The notes under the pieces were generated by a model. That model saw only the letters and a program-made list of their open reading frames with translations, was not told the origin of the DNA and ran no database searches. This document shows, piece by piece, positions 1 through 6,300 of a stretch of DNA of 8,710 bases. Each line of letters starts with the position of its first letter. The first letter of the stretch is position 1. The position numbers and the translations under genes are program-made. Source of the stretch: DUZB01 sp964407525 (GTDB taxonomy: Bacteria; Desulfobacterota; DSM-4660; Desulfatiglandales; Desulfatiglandaceae); assembly GCA_964407525.1 (NCBI GenBank), contig CAYOWC010000216.1:1-8710 (forward strand), in the 5' to 3' direction.

Positions 1-6
1 CGTCGA

Positions 7-122
7 GTCATCCCGGACACCGATCCGGGATCCAGTAAAAATTGGTACCGGAGTCTCTCAGGCTCGCTTACCCGGAGTCTCGCATGCTCGCTTACCTGGA
101 TTCCGGCCTTCGCCGGAATGAC
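7..122. repeat. Composite palindromic intergenic repeat
   Basis: Two hairpin modules face each other. The left one pairs 10-17 (ATCCCGGA) with 24-31 (TCCGGGAT) around a 6-base loop. The right one pairs 100-107 (ATTCCGGC) with 112-119 (GCCGGAAT) around CTTC. The outer ends GTCAT (7-11) and ATGAC (118-122) are inverted copies, as are ATCCAG (30-35) and CTGGAT (96-101), so the whole block is a large imperfect inverted repeat. It resembles the widespread GTCATTCCGGC...CCAG family of bacterial intergenic repeats. No reading frame crosses it convincingly. Its mobility and function are unknown. Confidence 0.8.
48..95. repeat. 24-bp tandem duplication inside the palindromic repeat
   Basis: Bases 48-71 and 72-95 are adjacent copies of a 24-base unit beginning CCGGAGTCTC and ending GCTCGCTTAC. 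They differ at only two positions (58/82 and 61/85). A third copy starts at 96 but diverges at once into the right-hand hairpin. The unit fills the space between the two hairpin modules. Confidence 0.85.
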
Positions 123-255
123 GACCGATACCCCGTAGCTGCCACGGGTGGTTCATTTTCAGTCAAAATCTTCTCTTCTGGATAAAGGCAGAAAACTAAA
201 TTATCACAAATTTTAGTATATTGCCAACGTCATCTTGTTGGGTGCAGCAATTCTC

Positions 256-286
256 ATTATGGCCGGGTATTAGAAAAGTCCATAAT
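256..286. promoter_or_regulatory. Inverted repeat ATTATGG-N17-CCATAAT, possible regulator site
   Basis: Seven-base arms at 256-262 and 280-286 are perfect inverted copies with centres 24 bases apart. They lie just upstream of the best -35 candidate (309-314), where an activator could bind. No regulator gene is in the window, so the assignment is weak, and AT-rich arms of this size also occur by chance. Confidence 0.2.
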
Positions 287-308
287 AACAATTTCTGGAA
301 AAAGACAC

Positions 309-338
309 TTGACATTTAATTTGGTATGGGCCTATTGT
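309..338 (+). promoter_or_regulatory. Candidate sigma-70 promoter for the importer operon
   Basis: A perfect consensus -35 hexamer TTGACA lies at 309-314, followed after 18 bases by TATTGT (333-338), which matches the -10 consensus at four of six positions. Transcription would begin near 345 and leave a leader of about 300 bases before the binding-protein gene. It is the best promoter match seen upstream of 650, but a closer promoter cannot be excluded. Confidence 0.4.
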
Positions 339-405
339 CTACTGCCATATATTATGTAAACTGACCGTTTATTAATATCGTTTTTTACTGCTAATATGCT
401 CGTAT

Positions 406-428
406 AAATTGAAAAACGTTGTAAATTT
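406..428. promoter_or_regulatory. Imperfect palindrome around AACGTT, possible LacI-family operator
   Basis: The 23-base stretch AAATT...AATTT is symmetric at eight of eleven pairs and contains AACGTT (415-420), a core often seen in operators of LacI-type sugar regulators. It lies downstream of the promoter candidate, where a repressor could block elongation. No LacI-family gene is in the window, and the region is AT-rich, so chance symmetry is possible. Confidence 0.2.
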
Positions 429-635
429 GAAATAGCATTTTGGGACCCGGTCATTTGGTCGATTTTATGGAATTACCGGAGATGAACACCAAGCAACCCG
501 TTGAAAGGAGGTGACGTTTCAGCCAAAGTTTAGTTCGCAGGATTTCAGGATAACAATGTGAACCGGAATAGGAGCAAATGTTGCCCTGATTTATCCAAGT
601 CTTGTACGGTTTCTTTGGAATCAATTGTATAGAAA

Positions 636-642
636 AAGGAGG
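636..642 (+). promoter_or_regulatory. Strong Shine-Dalgarno site AAGGAGG fixing the binding-protein start
   Basis: A full consensus AAGGAGG lies seven bases before ATG 650. It sets the start codon and predicts high translation, as expected for a periplasmic binding protein needed in excess over its transporter. Confidence 0.85.
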
Positions 643-649
643 CAAGTGA

Positions 650-1978
650 ATGAAAAAATTCAGACTGTTTACTGTGGCAGCCCTTTTACTCACCCTGTTC
701 GCTTTCAACGTAGCTCAGGCAGATGACAAGTTCATCACTCTGGGATGGGCTGCCTGGGATCCCGCTAATGCATTGGTCGAATTGTCTAAAGATTTCACAA
801 CGCAAACCGGAATTAAAGTCAAATTTGAATTTGTTCCCTGGCCGAACTTTGCCGACAGGATGTTAAACGAATTGAACCAGGGCGGAAAAACCTTTGATGT
901 TTTAATCGGGGATAGTCAATGGATCGGCGGCGGCGCCGTTTACGGGCATTATGTCAAGTTGAATGATTTCTTTGATAAGGAAGGCATTGACATGGCTAAC
1001 TTCCTTGCGCCCACCGTTTACGGTTATTCGACCTGGCCCAAAGGTTCCACTAATTATTACGCTTTGCCTGCTTTTGGCGATGCCAACGCCTGGACCTATC
1101 GAAAAGACTGGTTTGAAAAACCTGAACTTAAGAAAAAATTCAAAAAGAAATACGGCTATGACCTGGCTCCGCCAAAAACATGGACGGAATTGATGGATAT
1201 TGCCAAATTCTTCCAGGGCCGAGTGATTGACGGCAAGAAACGCTATGGGGTAGCGATCTTTACCGAAAGAGGTTCGGAAGGGATTACCATGGGTGTTACC
1301 TCCGCCATGTATGCCTGGGGGTTTCAATATGAGGATCCCAATAAGCCGTACCATATGGAAGGATATGTAAACAGCCCAAATGCCGTGGAAGCGCTCGAAT
1401 TCTATAAAGAGCTTTTCCAATGCTGTACTCCTCCCGGCCATACCGATGCGTATATGTCAGCGGACTTGGATGCCTATACTTCAGGTCAGGTTGCCATGCA
1501 GATGAACTGGTATGCCTTCTTCCCGGGCATCAACAAGAATGAAAATGTCGGGTTTGGGAAGACCGGGTTTTTTGCCAATCCCGACCAATTGGCCGCGGGA
1601 GCAACGTTGGGCGGGCAGGGCATGTCGGTGGTTGCTTATTCGGATAAAAAGGATCTGGCGCTTCAGTATATCAAATGGTTTGCCACGCCCGAGGTTCAGA
1701 AAAAATGGCAGGCAATAGGTGGTTCTTCCTGTCATAAGGCGGTTCTTCTTGACCCTACATTCCCAAAATCAACAGCTTACGCTCAAGGCTTTTTAGACTC
1801 AATGGAAAAAGTTAAAGACTTCTGGCAGGAACCCTTTTTCGTGGAACTTATGCTGCCCATGCAAAAGCGTGTTCACGATTATGTGGTTGGCAACAAAGGC
1901 ACTGCGAAGGAAGCCCTTGATAAACTCAAGGCCGACTGGGAAGAGGTCTTTATAGAAGAAGGGAAACTTAAAAAATAG
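650..1978 (+). CDS. Periplasmic sugar/polyol-type substrate-binding protein of a CUT1 ABC importer
   Basis: This 442-residue protein is an extracellular solute-binding protein of family 1. Residues 1-24 form a typical signal peptide (MKK, a hydrophobic core, then AQA before DDKF), so it should be secreted and free in the periplasm, not a lipoprotein. The mature part shows the family pattern: an N-terminal lobe with TGIKVKFEFVPW, a hinge-proximal DVLIGDSQW strand, a central YALPAFGDANAWTYRKDWF segment (about 137-155), the SGQVAMQMNWYAF segment (279-291), and a C-terminal ATPEVQKKW helix. Many aromatic residues (W91, W129, W148, W287) suit sugar or polyol stacking. Cys258-Cys259 and Cys361 are the only cysteines. 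The ATG has an ideal SD site. It heads the importer operon. The true substrate cannot be told from the sequence; the linked DhaL/DhaK genes suggest a small ketose or polyol. Confidence 0.9.
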   Translation: MKKFRLFTVAALLLTLFAFNVAQADDKFITLGWAAWDPANALVELSKDFTTQTGIKVKFEFVPWPNFADRMLNELNQGGKTFDVLIGDSQWIGGGAVYGHYVKLNDFFDKEGIDMANFLAPTVYGYSTWPKGSTNYYALPAFGDANAWTYRKDWFEKPELKKKFKKKYGYDLAPPKTWTELMDIAKFFQGRVIDGKKRYGVAIFTERGSEGITMGVTSAMYAWGFQYEDPNKPYHMEGYVNSPNAVEALEFYKELFQCCTPPGHTDAYMSADLDAYTSGQVAMQMNWYAFFPGINKNENVGFGKTGFFANPDQLAAGATLGGQGMSVVAYSDKKDLALQYIKWFATPEVQKKWQAIGGSSCHKAVLLDPTFPKSTAYAQGFLDSMEKVKDFWQEPFFVELMLPMQKRVHDYVVGNKGTAKEALDKLKADWEEVFIEEGKLKK

Positions 1979-2025
1979 TTCCTCTATTCACTTCTTCATA
2001 ATAGAATGGAAGAGCCTCGTTTATT

Positions 2026-2081
2026 TGCAGGTGCGGATTTGGCCGTACATCAACATTCATGCGGCTGAAGCCGCGCCTGCA
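2026..2081. repeat. Inverted pair of REP-like repeats between binding-protein and permease genes
   Basis: Two copies of a roughly 20-base unit, consensus TGCAGGYGCGGMTTYRGCCG, face each other: one forward from 2026, one reversed ending at 2081. As RNA, 2027-2036 can pair with 2071-2080 (ten pairs, one of them G-U), enclosing a second hairpin, GCGGC-TGAA-GCCGC (2061-2074), which competes for 2071-2074. This layout is that of a BIME, a paired REP element. No T-run long enough for a normal terminator follows. Placed right after the binding-protein gene, it could protect that part of the mRNA from 3' decay or reduce read-through, giving more binding protein than transporter. Confidence 0.7.
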
Positions 2082-2128
2082 TTTTGGGGCTTATAGTTTT
2101 ACCCAAAAAGAATACAATAAACGGTAAT

Positions 2129-3034
2129 ATGCTAAAAACAATCAATAGAAAACTACTGAACATGTCCGACCGTTCCATGGCATGGTTGTTCACCCTGCCC
2201 ACGATAATATTATTGCTTTTCATCAATATTTACCCCCTTATCTGGACGGTCTATCTATCTTTCACGGACTACAAGGCCAATCGGCGAGGTATGGAGATTG
2301 CCTGGGTAGGATTGAAATGGTACCGAAAAATATTTTCGGACGAGGATGTGTGGCTTAACCTGCAGGCCACGTCACATTTTCTGTTCTGGACTATTTTTTT
2401 TCAAGGCCTCCTCGGTCTCACTTTGGCACTCCTGTTGAACAAAAAATTCAAAGGCCATGAGACATTGACGACCTTCGTTGTTTTGCCGATGATGCTTTCT
2501 CCGGCGGTCGTGGGGGTATTCTGGAAATATATCTACCAACCCCAGGCAGGTCTCTTTAATTATTTTGTCAATGCTATTCACAATTTCGGTGAATTTACGA
2601 TGATTGGAGATGTTTCTCTGGCCCCATGGAGTATTATTATTGTCGATACATGGATGTGGACACCATTTGTCATGCTCATGTGCCTGGCGGGTTTACGGTC
2701 TATTCCTGATTATCTTTACGAAGCTGCTGAAGTCGACCGTGCGAACAAATGGCAGCAATTCATCCATATCACCCTCCCTTCCGTACTGCCGTTCTTGATG
2801 CTTGCGGTTTTACTTAGAGGTATAGAAAACTTCAAGATGTTCGATCTGGTTAATGAACTGACTGGTGGCGGACCTGGATCCATTACGGAACTGGCGTCCA
2901 TACACCTTAAGAGAGCCGCCTTTGAAAAATGGAGAACCGGCTATAGCTCTGCTTTTGCAGTCGTTCTTTTTGTGGCTGTATTGGGAGCAGGAAACATTTA
3001 TGTTAAATTTTTGAACAAAATGAAAGAGAAATAA
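2129..3034 (+). CDS. ABC importer permease 1 (MalF-type, CUT1)
   Basis: A 301-residue inner-membrane protein with about six membrane segments: approximately 18-45, 84-103, 113-135, 165-188, 215-232 and 273-294. The cytoplasmic EAA loop that docks on the ATPases is at about 198-217 (YEAAEVDRANKWQQFIHITL); the usual Gly after Asp is Arg204 here. The ENFKMFDLVNELTGGGPG stretch (233-250) is typical of MalF/UgpA-like subunits. The reading frame extends to a TTG at 2084 without any ribosome site, and that extension adds only hydrophilic residues, so ATG 2129 is preferred; ATG 2162 is also possible. None of the three has a strong SD site. It starts 150 bases after the binding-protein gene and ends four bases before permease 2, with which it should form the heterodimeric channel. 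Confidence 0.88.
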   Translation: MLKTINRKLLNMSDRSMAWLFTLPTIILLLFINIYPLIWTVYLSFTDYKANRRGMEIAWVGLKWYRKIFSDEDVWLNLQATSHFLFWTIFFQGLLGLTLALLLNKKFKGHETLTTFVVLPMMLSPAVVGVFWKYIYQPQAGLFNYFVNAIHNFGEFTMIGDVSLAPWSIIIVDTWMWTPFVMLMCLAGLRSIPDYLYEAAEVDRANKWQQFIHITLPSVLPFLMLAVLLRGIENFKMFDLVNELTGGGPGSITELASIHLKRAAFEKWRTGYSSAFAVVLFVAVLGAGNIYVKFLNKMKEK

Positions 3035-3038
3035 CCCT

Positions 3039-3995
3039 ATGGCAGCAACATTAGACACCACAAAGTCCCCATTGGCGCCCTCCGTAACCAGCCGGAGGAT
3101 TGCTGCCTTTTTAATCATACTCTATGCGACCATATCATTTATTCCCATGGTATTGATTGTATCAACAGCGTTTAAGAGTGTCAGTGATGCCATTTCATAC
3201 CCTCCCAAGATCCTTGCCGAGCCGTCACTGGAAGGTTTCGTTAATTTGTTCACGCAAAGAACCAGGCAATCAGCTGAGTATCTCGAAACATTGCCCCCCC
3301 CGAAAACCTGGTATGAAGAAATTGTCCGCAAAAGAAAAATGGTTATAGCCGGGCCTTCGAGGTTTTTTCACCGGTTTGTCAATTCCATGGTAATCGGTTT
3401 CGGCGCCACATTTTTTTCGGTGTTCTTTGGGACTATTGCGGCCTATGCCTTTTCCAGGTTTCGAATACCATTGAAGGATGACCTTCTGTTCTTTGTCCTG
3501 TCAACGCGCATGTTCCCTCCCATCGCGGCAGCGGTTCCGATTTTCTTAATGTATCGAAAACTCGGTTTAAGTGATTCTCATTTGGGCATGATTATGCTGT
3601 ATACCGTTGTGAATCTAAGCCTGTCTGTGTGGCTGTTAAAGGGTTTTATTGATGAGATCCCAAAAGAGTATGAGGAAGCGGCGATGGTGGATGGGTATTC
3701 AAGGATGAGCGCCTTTTTTAAAATTATTTTACCCCAGGCGGCCACCGGTATTGCAGCCACAGCTATTTTCTGCTTAATCTTTGCATGGAATGAGTATGCT
3801 TTTGCGATTTTGCTTACGTTCAGAGAGGCGCAGACGCTGCCTCCTTTCATTCCAACCATCATCGGGGAAGGAGGCCTGGATTGGCCGGCCATCTCAGCGG
3901 CTACCATGATATTCCTGCTGCCGGTGGTTGTATTTACGATTATACTGAGGAAACACTTGTTAAGAGGCATAACATTCGGAGCAGTGAAACGGTGA
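3039..3995 (+). CDS. ABC importer permease 2 (MalG-type, CUT1)
   Basis: A 318-residue inner-membrane protein of the binding-protein-dependent permease family. Predicted membrane segments are about 22-43, 113-135, 148-170, 183-200, 236-260 and 285-303. The EAA loop at 212-231 is canonical (EEAAMVDGYSRMSAFFKIIL). The C-terminal LRKHLLRGITFGAVKR end is the usual MalG-like tail. The loop between the first two membrane segments (about 44-112) is long and rich in charge and proline (ETLPPPKTWYEEIVRKRK), larger than in most MalG proteins. It begins four bases after permease 1, and its TGA overlaps the GTG start of the next gene, indicating translational coupling. It pairs with permease 1 to make the pore. 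Confidence 0.9.
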   Translation: MAATLDTTKSPLAPSVTSRRIAAFLIILYATISFIPMVLIVSTAFKSVSDAISYPPKILAEPSLEGFVNLFTQRTRQSAEYLETLPPPKTWYEEIVRKRKMVIAGPSRFFHRFVNSMVIGFGATFFSVFFGTIAAYAFSRFRIPLKDDLLFFVLSTRMFPPIAAAVPIFLMYRKLGLSDSHLGMIMLYTVVNLSLSVWLLKGFIDEIPKEYEEAAMVDGYSRMSAFFKIILPQAATGIAATAIFCLIFAWNEYAFAILLTFREAQTLPPFIPTIIGEGGLDWPAISAATMIFLLPVVVFTIILRKHLLRGITFGAVKR

Positions 3996-4183
3996 AAACA
4001 AAAAAAGGCAGCAGATTCAATTTACTGGGCAGAAATTCATTGGAAAATATTGCGTCAGCAATTATCGGTTTGGGGATTTTTATGTTCATGCAGCCATTCT
4101 CTATGCCGCTATACTCCCATTCTTTCAAGTTTATATTGTTTGGCACAATTTCATTTATTGTTGTTAGTCACTTCCCGGAATAA
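3992..4183 (+). CDS. Small two-segment membrane protein inside the importer operon, function unknown
   Basis: A 63-residue protein starting with GTG at 3992, whose first four bases (GTGA) overlap the stop of permease 2; GGAG at 3978-3981 can serve as ribosome site. A start further upstream would lie inside the permease gene. A basic N-terminus (VKTKKGSRFNLLGR) is followed by two hydrophobic segments, about 20-36 (ASAIIGLGIFMFMQPF) and 44-60 (FKFILFGTISFIVVSHF), separated by a short SMPLYSHS turn. The gene ends eight bases before ATPase A, so it is transcribed and probably translated with the transporter. Rhizobial glycerol importers carry a small membrane gene (glpU, DUF2160) in their operon; this protein is shorter and I cannot show relationship. 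A role as transporter accessory subunit is inference. Confidence 0.65.
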   Translation: MKTKKGSRFNLLGRNSLENIASAIIGLGIFMFMQPFSMPLYSHSFKFILFGTISFIVVSHFPE

Positions 4184-4191
4184 GAGGACAT

Positions 4192-5274
4192 ATGGCGGAG
4201 ATTGTAATAGAGGATTTGAAGAAAGAGTTTGGTGATTTCGTAGCGGTTACCAACTCCAATTTAACCATCAGAGATGGAGATTTCTTCGTGTTGTTGGGGC
4301 CGTCGGGATGTGGGAAGACAACGACCTTACGGATGATAGCGGGCTTGGAATTTCCAACGTATGGGAAAATATTCTTGGATGCAGAAGACGTAACTTTTTT
4401 GCGAGCGTCTGAGAGAGATATCGCTTTTGTCTTTCAAATGTTTGCCTTATACCCACACATGAATGTGGAAAAGAATATTGGTTTTCCTTTGAAGACCCAG
4501 GGCGTGAAGAAATCCGAAATCAGCAAAAGTGTTCTGGAAGTTGCCAAATTGCTGCATCTTGACAAGGTTTTGAAATCAAACGTTTCCGCTTTGTCGGGAG
4601 GGGATAAACAACGGGTTGCCTTGGGAAGGGCTATTATCCGGAGGCCAAAGGCTTTTTTAATGGACGAGCCTCTCGGATCCCTGGATGCGGAATTCAGGGA
4701 ACTGATGTGTTTTGAACTTAAAAAAATGCATAACGATATTAATGCAACAACCGTTTACGTCACACACGACCAGAATGAAGCAATGGCCATGGGTGATCGG
4801 ATCGGTATTATGGATAAGGGTGTTATGCTCCAGGCAGACGATCCGTTAACCATTTATAATAAACCGCGAGCAAAATTTGTCGGGAGTTTTATAGGAAGCC
4901 CTGCAATGAACTTTATCGATATTCATTCCTTTGTAAAAAAGGGGAGTTCGGCTGTCAAAATAGACGGTTCTCAATTAGCCATTCCTGAGTGTCATGAGGA
5001 TAGCCATATCGATTTCAACTATTTGGGAATAAGACCTGAAAACATAAATATTGTAGACAGCGGTGATATCAGTGGGAGTGTATATGGTGTGGAGTACCTC
5101 GGCGCCAATAAAATCATCACTGTCGACACCGAATTCGGAAGGATTAAAGCAAGGGTTCCAAGTAGTGTTCATTCAAAAATTGGTGATAATGTGGGATTGG
5201 AATTTGATTCCAACAGCATCATTATTTTTAATGGCGATGACGAAATGGCAATTAAAAGTCAACTCATGAATTGA
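4192..5274 (+). CDS. ABC importer ATPase A (MalK/UgpC-type)
   Basis: A 360-residue cytoplasmic nucleotide-binding subunit. All motifs are present: Walker A GPSGCGKTT (36-44), Q-loop Gln82 in VFQMFALYPHM, signature LSGGDKQR (134-141), Walker B AFLMDE (154-159), D-loop SLD (163-165) and switch His192 in VTHDQ. The signature has Asp where Gln is usual, a tolerated variant. Residues from about 240 form the C-terminal regulatory OB-fold (TOBE) region of the MalK group, with YLGIRPENI as landmark. Its start is set by GAGG at 4184-4187 before ATG 4192. It is followed twelve bases later by a second, clearly different ATPase. The two most likely form a heterodimer driving the permease pair, as in the GlpS/GlpT glycerol importer of rhizobia. 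Confidence 0.92.
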   Translation: MAEIVIEDLKKEFGDFVAVTNSNLTIRDGDFFVLLGPSGCGKTTTLRMIAGLEFPTYGKIFLDAEDVTFLRASERDIAFVFQMFALYPHMNVEKNIGFPLKTQGVKKSEISKSVLEVAKLLHLDKVLKSNVSALSGGDKQRVALGRAIIRRPKAFLMDEPLGSLDAEFRELMCFELKKMHNDINATTVYVTHDQNEAMAMGDRIGIMDKGVMLQADDPLTIYNKPRAKFVGSFIGSPAMNFIDIHSFVKKGSSAVKIDGSQLAIPECHEDSHIDFNYLGIRPENINIVDSGDISGSVYGVEYLGANKIITVDTEFGRIKARVPSSVHSKIGDNVGLEFDSNSIIIFNGDDEMAIKSQLMN

Positions 5275-5286
5275 TAAAGAGAGTAC

Positions 5287-6300
5287 ATGTCTGAAATCAA
5301 AATAGAAAACATATCTAAAAAATTCGAGGATACAGATGCCGTTTCCAATCTTTCATTTACTATAAAGGACGGCGAATTTGTTGTTTTGTTAGGCCCCACA
5401 GGTGCGGGTAAAACGACAACCTTACGGTTGATAGCGGGTCTGGAAGAGCCTGATGAGGGCAAGATTTTCATAAACAACGAAGACGTAACCGCATCCCCGC
5501 CTGCTCAAAGAGATGTTGCTTTCGTATTTCAACAATATTCTCTATACCCTAATTTTACGGTTTATAATAATCTGGCTTTCCCTCTCAAATCACCGTTGCG
5601 GTCTTTAAGCAAAGAACAAATCGATGAAATTGTTCGTGATATCGCAAAAACTCTGCATATTGAAGATAAATTGAAGAATAAGGCAACGCATCTTTCCGGT
5701 GGAGAAATGCAACGAGTCGCCATAGGAAGGGCTTTGGTGAGGGAGCCCAATATCTTTCTGATGGACGAGCCTCTTTCATCGCTGGATGCTAAACTGAGGG
5801 AAGAGTTGAGGCTGGAATTAAAGAATATTCAGGTTCAGCTTGGCGCCACGTTGCTGTATGTCACCCACGATCATATTGAAGCCACGACGATGGCGGATCG
5901 GATTGGCGTCTTAAAAGAGGGAGAACTGATTCAAATCGATCCTCCCGAAAAGATATATAATGATCCTAATTCCGTCTATGTTGCCACAAGATTGGGTTCG
6001 CCAAAAATAAATGTGGTTCCATCTAAGTTACTCCAAATGAACCTCCCTGCCCAGGTTGAGTATGTGGCTTTTCGTCCTGAGAATGTTTCATTGGATCCCG
6101 AAGGAACGGTGGATGCACGGATCGAAACCAGACAGAATTTAGGGGTCGAAGAGATCGTTACCGTGAATTGTATGGGTGAAATAGTACGGGCTGTAATAAA
6201 GCCGGGCTCACTTGCAAGATCAGGTGATAATATGAAAATTGCCGTCAAAAAAAGGAATATGCTGTTTTTTGATAACGAGTCTCAAAGGGTGTATTTATGA
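5287..6300 (+). CDS. ABC importer ATPase B (MalK/UgpC-type)
   Basis: A 337-residue ATPase paralogous to its neighbour. Walker A is GPTGAGKTT (36-44), the Q-loop Gln is residue 82 (VFQQYSLYPNF), the signature LSGGEMQR is at 136-143, Walker B IFLMDE at 156-161, the D-loop SLD at 165-167, and the switch His is 194 (VTHDH). All catalytic residues are intact, so both ATP sites of an A/B heterodimer should work. The C-terminal domain (about 240-337) is of MalK type (VAFRPENVS) but shorter and poorly similar to that of ATPase A, suggesting old divergence, not a recent duplication. Its TGA overlaps the dhaL start (ATGA, 6297-6300), tying kinase synthesis to transporter synthesis. Confidence 0.92.
   Translation: MSEIKIENISKKFEDTDAVSNLSFTIKDGEFVVLLGPTGAGKTTTLRLIAGLEEPDEGKIFINNEDVTASPPAQRDVAFVFQQYSLYPNFTVYNNLAFPLKSPLRSLSKEQIDEIVRDIAKTLHIEDKLKNKATHLSGGEMQRVAIGRALVREPNIFLMDEPLSSLDAKLREELRLELKNIQVQLGATLLYVTHDHIEATTMADRIGVLKEGELIQIDPPEKIYNDPNSVYVATRLGSPKINVVPSKLLQMNLPAQVEYVAFRPENVSLDPEGTVDARIETRQNLGVEEIVTVNCMGEIVRAVIKPGSLARSGDNMKIAVKKRNMLFFDNESQRVYL

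Larger units (their letters stand above)
123..649 (+). other. Gene-free upstream and leader region of the importer operon
   Basis: This 527-base stretch has no convincing gene. Bases 160-430 are AT-rich and hold the promoter and operator candidates listed separately. Bases 430-649 look like a leader. An open frame from 431 ends at TGA 512-514 and contains an ATG at 467 that would encode 15 residues ending KQPVERR; its last codons overlap a strong SD-like sequence (AGGAGG, 506-511) that has no properly spaced start after it. A second SD-like site (AGGAG) precedes ATG TTG CCC TGA near 577-588. These could be a leader peptide, gene remnants or chance. A reverse-strand 85-codon frame at 451-708 runs into the start of the binding-protein gene and looks spurious. 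Confidence 0.55.

Noticed and set aside
48..95. Two tandem 24-base units as a possible CRISPR start
   Set aside because: The units are directly adjacent with no spacer between them and lie within a palindromic intergenic repeat; no cas genes are present.
451..708. Reverse-strand 85-codon frame upstream of the binding protein
   Set aside because: It overlaps the SD site and start of the binding-protein gene, has no recognisable domain and no supporting context.
902..1441. Reverse-strand 179-codon frame inside the binding-protein gene
   Set aside because: It is fully antisense to a clear family-1 binding protein and shows no domain or ribosome site.
2026..2095. Rho-independent terminator after the binding-protein gene
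   Set aside because: The stem is strong but only a four-T run follows, and the operon evidently continues; it is better explained as a REP pair, with partial attenuation possible.
2084..2128. TTG 2084 as the start of permease 1
   Set aside because: No ribosome site precedes it, the start abuts the REP-like repeat, and the added residues have no family counterpart; ATG 2129 is preferred.
3881..3991. Longer form of the small membrane protein starting at ATG 3881
   Set aside because: It would overlap permease 2 by over 110 bases with no membrane protein-like sequence in the extra part; the GTGA overlap at 3992 is far more typical.
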